Source: a marine gamma proteobacterium HTCC2143 (GTDB taxonomy: Bacteria > Pseudomonadota > Gammaproteobacteria > Pseudomonadales > Dasaniaceae). Taken from it: 64,000 nucleotides of DNA. The stretch is taken from positions 943,201 through 1,007,200 of the forward strand of contig AAVT01000001.1 of assembly GCA_000169075.1 (NCBI GenBank), given 5' to 3'. Of the stretch, positions 35,399 to 44,782 are shown piece by piece. Each line of letters begins with the position of its first letter. Position 1 is the stretch's first letter. Position numbers and translations under genes: made by a program. The notes under the pieces were generated by a model that searched no databases, was not told the DNA's origin, and saw nothing but the letters and a program-made list of their open reading frames with translations.

Positions 35399-36835
35399 TT
35401 AACTTTCCGTGCTGTCGATTATTGTCGTGTTCATCCCCAGTTCGTTCATTTTTCGAGTTAATGTATTTCGGCCCCACCCTAGCAATACCGCGGCATCGCG
35501 TTTTCTTCCGTGGGTATGTTTTAGAGCGGTATCAATCATGAGTTTTTCAAAAATGGGTATTGCGGTGTCGAGAATGTTGCTTTTACCGAGGCTGAGCTCC
35601 TGGTCTGCCCAGCGGCGTAAGTTATCTTGCCAGTTGCCATCGTCAGTGCCGCCATCAGCGATGGTCTGGTCGAGCAGCTCAGGCGGTAAATCTTCAAGAT
35701 GTATTTCGCGTCCTGCAGCCATAACGGTGATCCAGCGACAGGTGTTTTCCAGTTGTCGGACATTGCCGGGCCAATCCAGTTTTGACAGGTAGTGCTCGCT
35801 CTCCGGTGTTAGTAACTTGGTTTCGGTATTAAGTTCTTCTGAGGCTTTAAGCAAAAAATGTTGCATCAGTTTAGGTAAGTCTTCACGACGGTTGCGAAGG
35901 CTGGGTATATGAATACGTATAACATTAAGGCGATGAAATAAATCTTCTCTAAACCGACCTTCCTTCACTAGTGATTCAAGGTTTTGATGGGTTGCCGCGA
36001 TGATACGGACATCGACTTTGATAGAAACGTGGCCGCCGACCCGATAAAACTCACCGTCGGCCAAAACACGAAGTAAGCGGGTTTGCGTTTCTGAGGGCAT
36101 GTCACCTATTTCATCCAGAAAAAGCGTGCCACCATCGGCCTGTTCAAAGCGCCCGGGTCGTAGAGAGGTCGCACCAGTGAAGGCCCCTTTTTCGTGACCA
36201 AACAGCTCTGACTCCATCAGCTCACGGGGTATTGCCGCCATATTCAGGGCAATAAATCGTTGGCTCGAGCGAGGGCTATGTTTGTGCAAAGCGTGGGCCA
36301 CGAGCTCTTTACCGGTGCCAGATTCGCCGTTAATTAAGACGGTAATGTTAGAGTGTGAAAGGCGGCCGATAGCGCGGAAGACTTCTTGCATTGCCGGTGC
36401 TTCACCAATGATTTCAGTGGAGCTGGAGTTTTCCTCTGGTTCAGTGCTATCAGCGGTTTTTTCGTTTGCGTGCAGGAGTGCGCGCTCTGTCATTGCGACT
36501 GCATCATCTATATCAAAGGGTTTGGGTAAATATTCAAACGCCCCCCCTTGATAGGAGGCGACGGCACTATCGAGGTCGGAGTGGGCGGTGGTGATGATAA
36601 CGGGTAAGTCGGGATGAGTTTCGTTAATTTTTCCCAGTAGCTCTAGCCCGTCCATGCCAGGCATGCGAATGTCGCTGATAATGGCATCCGGCGTATTTTG
36701 ACGAAGACTATTGAGTATAGTCTCTCCGCTATCGAATGTTTGGGTGGTAATCCCCGCCTGGTTAAGCGCCTTTTCCAGTACCCACCGTATCGAACGATCA
36801 TCATCAACAATCCAGACTGTGTTGGCCGTACTCAT
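35399..36835 (-). CDS. glnG: Nitrogen regulation response regulator NtrC
   Basis: The 478-residue protein starts at ATG 36835 ([13 protein letters not shown]), with a GGAG six bases upstream, overlapping the ntrB stop. Receiver domain with phospho-acceptor Asp55 (ISDIRMPG), sigma-54-interacting AAA domain with Walker A GESGTGKE, the GAFTGA loop and [11 protein letters not shown]alker B, and a C-terminal Fis-type helix-turn-helix ([20 protein letters not shown]). It activates nitrogen-starvation promoters. Candidate NtrC sites lie upstream of ntrB. Confidence 0.96.
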   Translation of the reverse strand: MSTANTVWIVDDDRSIRWVLEKALNQAGITTQTFDSGETILNSLRQNTPDAIISDIRMPGMDGLELLGKINETHPDLPVIITTAHSDLDSAVASYQGGAFEYLPKPFDIDDAVAMTERALLHANEKTADSTEPEENSSSTEIIGEAPAMQEVFRAIGRLSHSNITVLINGESGTGKELVAHALHKHSPRSSQRFIALNMAAIPRELMESELFGHEKGAFTGATSLRPGRFEQADGGTLFLDEIGDMPSETQTRLLRVLADGEFYRVGGHVSIKVDVRIIAATHQNLESLVKEGRFREDLFHRLNVIRIHIPSLRNRREDLPKLMQHFLLKASEELNTETKLLTPESEHYLSKLDWPGNVRQLENTCRWITVMAAGREIHLEDLPPELLDQTIADGGTDDGNWQDNLRRWADQELSLGKSNILDTAIPIFEKLMIDTALKHTHGRKRDAAVLLGWGRNTLTRKMNELGMNTTIIDSTES

Positions 36836-36846
36836 TGCGTTCTCCA

Positions 36847-37926
36847 TCAGTAATTTTCGAGTGGGATAAAGAGGGTAAATACAGTGCATCCCGGTTCACT
36901 ATTACATTCAATCAATCCTTGGTGATGGGTGATAATTGACTGTGAAATAGATAATCCGAGTCCGGTACCGTTTGCGCGTCCGCTCACCATCGGTAGAAAA
37001 ATCGCCTCTGCGATATCGGCGGGGATACCTGCGCCGTTATCAGTAATGTCGACCTTGCAGACAAGTCGATGGCGCTTTGGCCCGATGGTAAATTGTCTCA
37101 CTGCCCGAGTTTTTAGTGTTATCGTCAGTGGGTCGGGATTGGTGTCTTGGCTCGAGAGAAGTGATTGCATGGCGTTGCGAACAATATTCAACAGTGCCTG
37201 AATCAGCCTTTCTTTGTCGCCATTGATCTCTGGCATGCTGGGGTCATAATCGCGAGCTATTTTTATGCGGCCTGCGGTTTCAGCGTCTATTAGGCTTTTT
37301 ACGCGTTCCAAAACTTCGTGAATATTAACCGGGTGAATCTTCATTAGGTCGTGAGAGCCCAGCATTCGGTTCACTAGATTACTCAGGCGGTCGGCCTCTT
37401 CGATAATGATATTGGTATAATCGGTGAGATGTTCCTCTGGCAATTCTTTGGCTAACAGCTGCGCAGCTCCCCTCAAACCGCCGAGGGGATTTTTAATTTC
37501 ATGAGCAAGTCCCCGAATTAACACCTGAGAATTTTGCTGGGAAGACAGCATGCCTTCCTCACGGCTGATACGTAATAGCCGGTCAAGGGGTTGCAGTTCC
37601 ATAATCAACGCGGTGACAACATCACCGGTCAAAATGGGTGTTACGGCGCAGTCGACGGTGATTGTTCGCCCGTCGGCAAGTTGCAATTGAGTTTCTCGTT
37701 TAGTGAATGCACTGGTATTGTTGAGCGCGTCCCGCAAGATTTGCTGATCTTGCTCCTCCTCCTTGAAAAGCGTTGAAATGGGTTCCCCGATAACGCGACT
37801 ACCGCTAATTTTCATCAGCGCCTCTGCACTGGAATTAATATACCGGACTGACAAATCAGGGTTCATCAGTAAAATTGCCGTCTGCAGGTTGTCCAGAATA
37901 TCAGTGTGTAAGCTTACAGGCGCCAT
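36847..37926 (-). CDS. glnL: Nitrogen regulation sensor histidine kinase NtrB
   Basis: The 359-residue cytoplasmic kinase has an N-terminal PAS domain (ILLMNPDLSVRYINSSAEAL), phospho-acceptor His142 in GLAHEIKNPLGGLRGAAQLL, and the ATP-binding N box, DNGAGIP and GRANGTGLGLSIS boxes. It phosphorylates NtrC under control of PII. It has no transmembrane segment. First gene of the ntrBC pair. Confidence 0.96.
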   Translation of the reverse strand: MAPVSLHTDILDNLQTAILLMNPDLSVRYINSSAEALMKISGSRVIGEPISTLFKEEEQDQQILRDALNNTSAFTKRETQLQLADGRTITVDCAVTPILTGDVVTALIMELQPLDRLLRISREEGMLSSQQNSQVLIRGLAHEIKNPLGGLRGAAQLLAKELPEEHLTDYTNIIIEEADRLSNLVNRMLGSHDLMKIHPVNIHEVLERVKSLIDAETAGRIKIARDYDPSMPEINGDKERLIQALLNIVRNAMQSLLSSQDTNPDPLTITLKTRAVRQFTIGPKRHRLVCKVDITDNGAGIPADIAEAIFLPMVSGRANGTGLGLSISQSIITHHQGLIECNSEPGCTVFTLFIPLENY

Positions 37927-38009
37927 CAGGGTTTCCGTGGAGTTTGAAGATTTTGAGCGAGTAATGTGTGTTGATGACCTCTAACTCGGTCGGTTTGCCT
38001 CAGGTTAAA

Positions 38010-38025
38010 TGCAATATCTAAACCA
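38010..38025 (-). promoter_or_regulatory. Candidate sigma-54 promoter (-24/-12) for ntrBC
   Basis: On the minus strand the sequence is TGGTTTAGATATTGCA: a TGG -24 element and a TTGCA -12 element with the required GG-N10-GC spacing. It is 84 bases before the ntrB start codon. The CACG part of the -24 consensus is missing, so the match is partial. Confidence 0.45.
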
Positions 38026-38142
38026 TGTCTCTGTTTAGTAGGCTATTGGAATGAAAATATCCTCCAATGACCTAATATTGAGTATATTGGTGGGATCTTA
38101 ATGGGTTCACCGCCGAGGTCACCAGCGGTTTGCGAAACATTA

Positions 38143-38201
38143 TGCACCAATTAGGTTCGGTATTGCGACTGATATTGGTGCTAAAGGTCTAATTTGGTGC
38201 A
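38143..38201. promoter_or_regulatory. Candidate NtrC binding half-sites upstream of ntrBC
   Basis: TGCACC at 38143 begins a 17-base match to TGCACC-N5-GGTGCA with four of six right-hand bases. Two further GGTGC half-sites sit at 38177-38181 and 38196-38200, the latter followed by A. They lie about 145-200 bases upstream of the transcription start predicted from the sigma-54 element, an enhancer distance. Confidence 0.45.
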
Positions 38202-38287
38202 TTTTTTACTGTTGACCTAGGGCCGTAGCACCGCGCCCGTCGAGTGTTGATGCGGTCTGGTAGGTAGCGGCTAGCAGGCTTTAGGTG

Positions 38288-38809
38288 CTATTTTCTGCCG
38301 CTCGAGGAAGGGCGATAAGCAAAGACAGTAACCGCAGCGGACTCCGCGAGTGCGGTTCCTTTATCATCAATGAGTGTCACTTGTAGAGTATGGGGGCCGC
38401 GATTGATACTACTGACGTTAAACGATTCCCGCCCGCTGCTGTAAACTTCGCCGTCGATAGTTAATCGTAATTGATGCTCTCGGTTAAGCGCAGGGCTGAT
38501 GTTGGTGGTTACCTTAAATCCTACCAAACCATTGGCGATTACACTGTCGTGGGCTGGGCTAGATATGCGGACAACATAGTCTTCGGCCTTCTCCGTAACG
38601 ACCTCCAGCAGTGGTGGCACGTTGATTGCCTTAACCCTATTTGCCTGCGGTAGTTCGATTTTATTGGCGTTTGCAGCGGGTGTGTCACTGAAGGTCACAT
38701 TCCCTTGGTCATCAGTAGATTTATAAACCTGCGCAATGCTGCTTGAATGGAACAATACGGTAAGCAAGCAAATTAGTAATCCGGTGAGATGTTTCATGTC
38801 CATATTCAT
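38288..38809 (-). CDS. Periplasmic DUF4124-domain protein
   Basis: A 173-residue protein with a signal peptide (to SSSIA-QV; starts at codons 1, 3 and 5 are possible) and the DUF4124 signature VYKSTDDQGNVTFSDTP at its mature N-terminus. A C-terminal beta-rich part follows (LRLTIDGEVYSSGRESFNVSSINRGPHTLQVTLIDDKG), resembling an immunoglobulin-like fold. Function unknown; such genes often lie between glnA and ntrB. Same strand as ntrBC. Confidence 0.85.
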   Translation of the reverse strand: MNMDMKHLTGLLICLLTVLFHSSSIAQVYKSTDDQGNVTFSDTPAANANKIELPQANRVKAINVPPLLEVVTEKAEDYVVRISSPAHDSVIANGLVGFKVTTNISPALNREHQLRLTIDGEVYSSGRESFNVSSINRGPHTLQVTLIDDKGTALAESAAVTVFAYRPSSSGRK

Positions 38810-38959
38810 TCGGCGTCTCCTGTTTGTACTGGCTATTTCTATTCACTTATCTTTACAGAGTTCTCTCTGCGATGAAAGTCTTTGACGTTGTCCTGTTTGA
38901 GAGTTGGTAGACAAGTTTGGTCTATGGATGGTCGAGGAAATGTTCTTGCTATTTTTTAA

Positions 38960-38979
38960 TACTGTATTAATATACAGTA
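38960..38979. promoter_or_regulatory. LexA (SOS) box
   Basis: TACTGTATTAATATACAGTA matches the gammaproteobacterial consensus CTGT-N8-ACAG with flanking TA on both sides and an A/T centre. It lies 29 bases before the yebG-like start codon, so LexA bound here would block that promoter. Confidence 0.92.
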
Positions 38980-39007
38980 TATCAACGGTGCAAAAGGTAG
39001 ATCAGTT

Positions 39008-39298
39008 ATGGCAGTAGTAGCGATTTGGAAATGTGATCGGGATGGTTCGATGTTTGAAGACAAGAAGCAGGCTGATGCCTACGATAAAATGTTGGAATTG
39101 GGTGAACAGTTTACAGCACTGTTAGAAAGCCAGATCGACGGTGTTGACGAGAAGTCTGCAGAGGCATTTGGCTTATTATTGGCTAATAACAAAGAGCTGA
39201 TTATGCAGGCCTGTAAAGGTAAAACCGAGGCATTGGATCAATTGATAAAGCCGGGCTCGGTAACGGCTATCAATACCGTTAAGGCTGCGGTGAGTTAG
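39008..39298 (+). CDS. yebG: YebG-family SOS-induced protein
   Basis: A 96-residue protein starting MAVVAIWKCDRDGSMFEDKK with the family's ADAYDKMLELGEQF segment, a helical middle and a short tail. YebG is a small DNA-damage-inducible protein of unclear role. The near-perfect LexA box directly upstream agrees with this call. It is longer at the C-terminus than the core domain by a helical ELIMQACKGKTEAL stretch. Confidence 0.82.
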   Translation: MAVVAIWKCDRDGSMFEDKKQADAYDKMLELGEQFTALLESQIDGVDEKSAEAFGLLLANNKELIMQACKGKTEALDQLIKPGSVTAINTVKAAVS

Positions 39299-39430
39299 CG
39301 ATTGTTTAGGTTGCAACCACGCTTAGTTGGGAACAAATGTGGGCGGCACTGTCAGGTGTTTTTAAGGACGATAAACAGGGCTGAAAAGTCGTCGGCTATT
39401 AAGTAGAGTCATCAGTAAAATAGAAACAGT

Positions 39431-39472
39431 CGGCGTGTGGGGTTCTCAGATTACTGGTTAGCCCACACGCCG
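39431..39472. terminator. Shared hairpin between convergent yebG and acyl-CoA dehydrogenase genes
   Basis: Perfect 11-bp arms CGGCGTGTGGG (39431-39441) and CCCACACGCCG (39462-39472) enclose a 20-base loop. It lies between two converging genes. No strong U run follows on either strand, so it is a stem-loop of terminator position but not of canonical form. Confidence 0.5.
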
Positions 39473-39485
39473 ATGATGATTGGCT

Positions 39486-40610
39486 TTAATAGCCTTGTAT
39501 AGTTGCGTAACGATCGCGATGGAATGAACTGTTGCCGAAGGCAGCTTCGCAAACGCGTGACCGCTTCATGAAGAAACCAATATCGTATTCATCAGTCATG
39601 CCAATGCCGCCATGCATTTGTATACTTTCGGCGCTGACCAAATTGAAGGTGTCGTTTAGGCGCGTTTTTGCCAAGCTGGCCAGTTCTGCAATATCATCAG
39701 GATCATCGAGTGCTGATAGTGCTTCCAGTACCACTGACTTTGACATTTCCACTTCGCAAAACATGACCGATGCGCGGTGTTGCAAACCCTGAAAAGAACC
39801 AATAGGAGAACCAAACTGCTCCCTTACTTTCAGGTATTCTACCGTGCGCTCGAAACATTCTTGAGTTCCGCCAAGCATCTCTGCCGACAACAAAATTCTG
39901 GCAACATCGAGTGTCCGGTCCAGTAAATCGGCGCCATTTCCCTCCGCGCCAAGTAATTCGCCGTTAGCGCCGTCAAAGCTTATGTTGGCAGCATTGCGCG
40001 AGTCAGTCATGATCGTTTTAGTCACGGTCACTCCGGCAGACTGACGATCAACGAGTAGCAAGGTTAAGCCGTCACGATCACCTGCATTGCCAGAAGTCCG
40101 AGCAACAACAATCAATTTGTCAGCAACATTGCCATCAATAACGAAGGTTTTTTTGCCGGTAACCTGATAGGTCGAGCCTGCTTTCTCGGCGCGGGTCGCT
40201 GCACCATAAGGGTTGTGATGCGCACTTTCTTCCACTGCCAATGCTAATAATAATTCGCCCTCAGCTACTTTCGGTAACAGCGCACTTTTTTGTTCGCCAG
40301 AGCCGCCGTCGGCAATCGCTGCTGCGCCAATAGCTGTTGATAATAATGGCGACGCTGTTAAGGTACGGCCGCATTCTTCCAGTACCACGCCCAAGCCTAG
40401 GAAACCAAATCCCAGACCGCCAAATTCCTCGGGAACGGTAATACCGGTCCAGCCGAGTTCAATCATTTGTTGCCAAGTTTGTTGATCAAAGCCGGCCTCG
40501 ATTTTGTCATCTCTGAGCTGCCGAAATTGCGCTATCGGTGCGCTATTTGTGCAGAAATCTTTAGCCGAATCTCTCAGCATATTTTGTTCTTCATTTAGTA
40601 CCAATGGCAT
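39486..40610 (-). CDS. Acyl-CoA dehydrogenase (first of an adjacent pair)
   Basis: The 374-residue flavoprotein starts at ATG 40610 (MPLVLNEEQNMLRDSA), ten bases after GAGGAG. The N-terminal helical domain, middle beta domain and C-terminal helical domain (IGSFQGLQHRASVMFCEVE, IQMHGGIGMTDEYDIGFFMKR) are complete. It is shorter than the usual FAD-binding consensus in the ATEA-type loop. Lies downstream of a second, different dehydrogenase; adjacent pairs like this often form heteromeric enzymes acting on ring or branched acyl-CoAs. Confidence 0.9.
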   Translation of the reverse strand: MPLVLNEEQNMLRDSAKDFCTNSAPIAQFRQLRDDKIEAGFDQQTWQQMIELGWTGITVPEEFGGLGFGFLGLGVVLEECGRTLTASPLLSTAIGAAAIADGGSGEQKSALLPKVAEGELLLALAVEESAHHNPYGAATRAEKAGSTYQVTGKKTFVIDGNVADKLIVVARTSGNAGDRDGLTLLLVDRQSAGVTVTKTIMTDSRNAANISFDGANGELLGAEGNGADLLDRTLDVARILLSAEMLGGTQECFERTVEYLKVREQFGSPIGSFQGLQHRASVMFCEVEMSKSVVLEALSALDDPDDIAELASLAKTRLNDTFNLVSAESIQMHGGIGMTDEYDIGFFMKRSRVCEAAFGNSSFHRDRYATIQGY

Positions 40611-40692
40611 AGCCTGGTTACTCCTCAATCTGGTTTAAATAGCCAATTGTTTAACCATGAAACACTGTTTCACGTCGGTTAACAGCTGACAT

Positions 40693-41871
40693 CTATTTAT
40701 CCGGTAAGCCTAATACGCGCTTGCTGATGATATTCATCTGAACTTCGTTGGTGCCGCCATAGATAGTCACAGCGCGATCTCGAAGCCAACCACGACATGC
40801 GTCCAGTTCTTTCTCAGTGAAGCTGTCGCCTTCCCAGCCAGCGCCGGCGGTACCGCGAAGCTCTGATTGCAGGGCCGAGCTTTCTTTGGAAATAGTTGAG
40901 CCCACCAGTTTAAAGATTGAGGTTGTCGCACCAGGTGCTTTACCCGATTTACTTTCCTCAAACACCCGCTTCACAGTCAGCTGCATAGACTTCTCAAGCA
41001 TGGTCTGCTTAACGATCTTTTCACGGGCTTCTGAATCGGCAATTTTGCCATCAATCTCGCCAATGTACTCTTTAGCGGTAAGGGCATAAGGATTAGCAGG
41101 TTTACCTTTCTTTTTTGCTCGTGATGGTGCGGCGGAACGCTCATATTGCAGCAGACGCTTACCAACGGACCAGCCTTTATTGAGTTCGCTAACCAGATCT
41201 TCTTCCAGTGCGACCGCGTCGTCAAAAAAGGTTTCACAAAATGGCGATGAGCCAGAAATTAGGGGGATCGGCTTAATGGTCACGCCTGACTGATGCATAT
41301 CCAAAAGAACAAAACTGATGCCGTCGTGTTTGGCAGCATTCGGATCGGTCCGTACTAGGGCAAACATCCAGTCGGCATGTTGAGCTCCGGACGTCCAGAT
41401 CTTCTGGCCATTGAGCACAAATTTACCATCTTTGAGGACCGCCTTGGTTTGCAAGCTGGCGAGGTCAGAACCAGAGCCTGGCTCGCTGTAGCCCTGACAC
41501 CAAGTGACTTCACCGGTGATAATTTTAGGGATATGGCGTTGTCGCTGTTCCTCGGTGCCGTATTCCATCAAGGTTGGCCCAATCATTGCCAGTCCCATGC
41601 CAGTAGCGCCAGGCAGTGCTTTTATAGCTGCCATTTCTTCCTGAAAAACTCGATGAGTATCGTAGTCCATACCGCCACCACCATAGGCCTTAGGCCATGT
41701 TGGCGCAGTCCACCCTTTGGCGGCCATACGATCACGCCATACGATAGCATCATCGGTGCTGTAGACCTCGTGGGCATCTTCAAAGTGAAACGGGTTGTTG
41801 CGCATGCTCTGTGGGCAGTTAGCTTCCAGCCACTCGCGTGTTTCTGCGCGGAAAGTATCCAGGTTCATCAC
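40693..41871 (-). CDS. Acyl-CoA dehydrogenase (second of an adjacent pair)
   Basis: A 392-residue member with W-x-PK-YGG near residue 60 (PTWPKAYGGGGMDYD), GYSEPGSGSDLASLQTKA (FAD/substrate loop), NGQKIWTSGAQHADW, and the C-terminal VTIYGGTNEVQMNIISKRVLGLP. The Glu before GT in the medium-chain enzyme (YEGT) is Gly here (YGGT), so the catalytic base must lie elsewhere or in the partner. Upstream of the first dehydrogenase on the same strand with about 80 bases between. Confidence 0.92.
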   Translation of the reverse strand: MMNLDTFRAETREWLEANCPQSMRNNPFHFEDAHEVYSTDDAIVWRDRMAAKGWTAPTWPKAYGGGGMDYDTHRVFQEEMAAIKALPGATGMGLAMIGPTLMEYGTEEQRQRHIPKIITGEVTWCQGYSEPGSGSDLASLQTKAVLKDGKFVLNGQKIWTSGAQHADWMFALVRTDPNAAKHDGISFVLLDMHQSGVTIKPIPLISGSSPFCETFFDDAVALEEDLVSELNKGWSVGKRLLQYERSAAPSRAKKKGKPANPYALTAKEYIGEIDGKIADSEAREKIVKQTMLEKSMQLTVKRVFEESKSGKAPGATTSIFKLVGSTISKESSALQSELRGTAGAGWEGDSFTEKELDACRGWLRDRAVTIYGGTNEVQMNIISKRVLGLPDK

Positions 41872-42215
41872 TATACCTCTCAGGTTAGTTGTTCTTTCTA
41901 TTCACGGTTATCAATAGTTTAAGCGTATGGAGAATAAAGACACCTTGCGGCAATGTCTAGAGGATAAAATGCCGGGCTCGATCAGCACCCAGCTGTCGCT
42001 AAGCTTTTGTAAGAGTCATAACAATCGGCAGCCTTGTCAGTATAATGATCTCGTCACTTTTTAGCGCGGTTCGCTGATTAGCGGGAAAATTCTATCATTA
42101 CATAAATGTAAGATTCCCACGACATTGTTGATTGTATGTTGGCCTTATGGCGGTTACTTTATTCGCTCAATGACCAATAAAAAATACCTTTTACCTAATT
42201 AGTGAGACTCCGAGT
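41872..42215. other. Divergent intergenic region, no clear gene
   Basis: About 340 bases between divergent acyl-CoA dehydrogenase and amidohydrolase genes; both promoters should be here. A TATAAT occurs near 42040 without a matching -35. A 44-codon open frame from 41928 has no ribosome-binding site and I do not call it. Confidence 0.4.
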
Positions 42216-44087
42216 ATGACCGAAAAAATATGGGATACGGTGATTCAGCATGCGTTGGTATTCGATGGTAGCGGAGGTAAGCCGCAAACCCTAGACATCG
42301 CGCTAAAAGACGGAAAGGTGGTTGCTAAGGGCTCTGTTCTGGGTTCGGCACAGGCGTTGGAGGTGATTGACGGTGCTGGGCTGTGGCTGATGCCGGGTTT
42401 GTTGGATATTCACACCCATTTGGATTTAGAGGTGGATTTAGACCCAAGACTACCTGAGGCTGTTCGTCACGGCACAACCACGGTGCTCGTTGGAAATTGC
42501 AGTCTTGGCACCTGTTTTGGCGATCAGAGAGAAGGTGATCAGGATCCTATCGTCGATTGTTTTACCCGTGTCGAAAACATCCCGAAGGCAATATTGCGAA
42601 AATGTGTTGAGAAAGTGTCCTGGGATAATACCGGTGGTTATATGGATCACTTTGCGGATATTCCGCTGGGGCCCAACGTCGCAGCGTTTGTCCCCCATTC
42701 GATGTTACGTATCGAAGTGATGGGTTTACAGGCATCTGTCAGCCGAGCCCCTACCGAAGCCGAACTTACAACGATGTGTGATCTGTTGGCAGTTGCTCTT
42801 GATCAGGGTTATATGGGGCTCAGTACAGACGGCCTACCTTTTCATTATCTCTCCAACGACCCTAATACGGATAAGCGTATACCAACCCAGTTTGCCAGCT
42901 ACCAAGAGATGAAACGACTGCTAAAGGTAGTCCGCGAACGCGATAAGGTGTGGCAGACCACGCCGATCATCGAAAAACGGATTGAAGCCTTTAAATATTT
43001 TTCCCTGACCAGTGGACGCTTGCACGGCAAATCACTTAAAACATCGGCCCTTTCGGCATTAGAATTTGCTCTTATGCCTAGAGGTTCGAATGCGTTTCTT
43101 GGTTTTGCGAAACTGATGAATTCGAAACTGTTTAAAGGTCAGATTCATTTCCAGGCACTGGGGACAAATTTTCGTATTTGGGCTGACGGCATTGTCAGCC
43201 CTTTGTACGAAGAGCTTGCATCAACCAGCGCACTGATTGCCAAGGAATACGATGATCGGGAGGGTCGCTTAGCGTTGCTGAATGACCCTGCTTGGGTTGA
43301 ACTATTCAGGGATGATTGGCTTCGAGGTCGCAGTGGCTGGAATATGGCGCACCTGAAAACAAAGCTAGGTGCTCCTGACAGCCTAGTGATTCGAGAGTTT
43401 TACTTAATGATTTTTGATGGAGCGCCGGTTGTTGAGTGGAATGACGAGTCATTTCAGCAAGTGTTTGATCGATTACAGCGATTTCAGGCGGGTGACACAC
43501 TGCAGGCACGAAGTGACGGCGAGCGTGACGCGTTGGAAAAATTCCCCAGCCCAATTGGCGATGACGCTGATTTTATGCTGCACATGATGCGTACTTACGA
43601 CAAGGATTTTCGTTATTGGGTCGATGTCGCAAACGTCGGCAACCGCGCTACCCTGGATCTGCTGCTGCACGAGAACACGATGCCGGGCTTCAATGATTCG
43701 GGCGCGCATATCACTAACATGGCATTTTTTGACGGTAATCTTGGGGCACTAAAACGAGCTCAGCAGCGCGATGTTGCGACAGTGAGCCGGATGGTGCAAA
43801 GGTTAACATCGGAACCTGCTAAATTCTTTGGACTTGAGGTTGGTACTTTAGATATGGGCGCCCAGGCCGACATCGTGCTGATAGACCCAGATGCGCTTGC
43901 CGGCCATGAGTGTGATGCCAATCGGCAATTTGTCCACCGCGAGTTATTTAATCATAAGCAGATGGTTAATCGCTCTGATGGTGTGGTGAATCGTGTGCTC
44001 ATTAACGGGACTACCGTGTGGCAAGGTGTTGATTTCAGTCAGGACTATGGGGCTAAGGCGTTAGGCAAGGCGCTACGAGCGGTCTAA
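42216..44087 (+). CDS. Amidohydrolase, N-acyl-D-amino-acid deacylase-like
   Basis: The 623-residue protein has the N-terminal small beta domain (VIQHALVFDGSGGKP), the metal-binding MPGLLDIHTHLDLEVDLDPRL with His-x-His, GTTTVLVGNCSLG (the D-aminoacylase signature), the C-terminal NDSGAHITNM and SEPAKFFGLEVGTLDMGAQADIVLIDPD. D-aminoacylases are about 480-580 residues, so this one is somewhat long. True substrate not deducible; acyl-amide or cyclic-amide hydrolysis is the family reaction. Confidence 0.85.
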   Translation: MTEKIWDTVIQHALVFDGSGGKPQTLDIALKDGKVVAKGSVLGSAQALEVIDGAGLWLMPGLLDIHTHLDLEVDLDPRLPEAVRHGTTTVLVGNCSLGTCFGDQREGDQDPIVDCFTRVENIPKAILRKCVEKVSWDNTGGYMDHFADIPLGPNVAAFVPHSMLRIEVMGLQASVSRAPTEAELTTMCDLLAVALDQGYMGLSTDGLPFHYLSNDPNTDKRIPTQFASYQEMKRLLKVVRERDKVWQTTPIIEKRIEAFKYFSLTSGRLHGKSLKTSALSALEFALMPRGSNAFLGFAKLMNSKLFKGQIHFQALGTNFRIWADGIVSPLYEELASTSALIAKEYDDREGRLALLNDPAWVELFRDDWLRGRSGWNMAHLKTKLGAPDSLVIREFYLMIFDGAPVVEWNDESFQQVFDRLQRFQAGDTLQARSDGERDALEKFPSPIGDDADFMLHMMRTYDKDFRYWVDVANVGNRATLDLLLHENTMPGFNDSGAHITNMAFFDGNLGALKRAQQRDVATVSRMVQRLTSEPAKFFGLEVGTLDMGAQADIVLIDPDALAGHECDANRQFVHRELFNHKQMVNRSDGVVNRVLINGTTVWQGVDFSQDYGAKALGKALRAV

Positions 44088-44131
44088 TTGCTATCGCCAT
44101 GACCTATTTATAGCGATGATATTGCTAACCA

Positions 44132-44662
44132 CTACATCCGATAGATTTGTTGTGAGTAATTAATGCCATTCTGGTAGTAAAAATCGGCATTCATTTTGTT
44201 GGCTTCACTGTTGTCCATTGTCCGTATCACTTTCCCGGGGGAGCCCGCGACAATTGAGTTGTCAGGGATGACGGTATTTTCTTTGACAATGGTATGGCCC
44301 GCGATGATGCAGTTCTTGCCGATTTTGACGCCGTCCATAATAGTGGCATTGATGCCAATAAGGCAGTTGTCACCAATACGTGCGCCGTGAATAGTGCAGT
44401 GATGGGTAATGGAGCAGTTGTCTCCGATAATGGTAGGTGAATTGTTGCCGATATGGATCATGACAAAGTCTTGAATATTGGTGCGACGGCCAATGCGAAT
44501 TTCTAGTATCTCGGCGCGCATCACAACGTATGGCCAGACGGTCGACTCAGGGCCAATGGTAATTTTGCCGAAGAGCAAGGCTGACTCGTGAATAAATGTG
44601 GGGTTGTCGAGGATAACGTCCGGACCGGTAAATGGCATATGGTAATTCCCTAGTGAGTACAA
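44132..44662 (-). CDS. Gamma-carbonic anhydrase-like hexapeptide protein
   Basis: A 176-residue left-handed beta-helix protein with repeated [IV]G-x4 hexapeptides (ESTVWPYVVMRAEI, IGRRTNIQDF). The three metal-binding His positions of the family are visible in MIHIGNN, THHCTIHG. A C-terminal helix ends the protein. It could be a carbonic anhydrase or a PaaY-type thioesterase; the catabolic setting makes the latter possible. Convergent with the amidohydrolase gene. Confidence 0.85.
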   Translation of the reverse strand: MYSLGNYHMPFTGPDVILDNPTFIHESALLFGKITIGPESTVWPYVVMRAEILEIRIGRRTNIQDFVMIHIGNNSPTIIGDNCSITHHCTIHGARIGDNCLIGINATIMDGVKIGKNCIIAGHTIVKENTVIPDNSIVAGSPGKVIRTMDNSEANKMNADFYYQNGINYSQQIYRM

Positions 44663-44782
44663 AGAGCTCGTCGATGAAGTCAGTTATTGTATGGTGGCGA
44701 GAAAATAATAACAGTGGCATCGGTTTTACGCCAAGAGAGTTGTTGATGGTTTACGTCGTAACGGTCGATAGCGGAGGTCATT

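Noticed and set aside
41928..42064. 44-codon open frame in the gap before the D-aminoacylase-like gene
   Set aside because: No ribosome-binding site and no recognisable product; it lies in a divergent promoter region.
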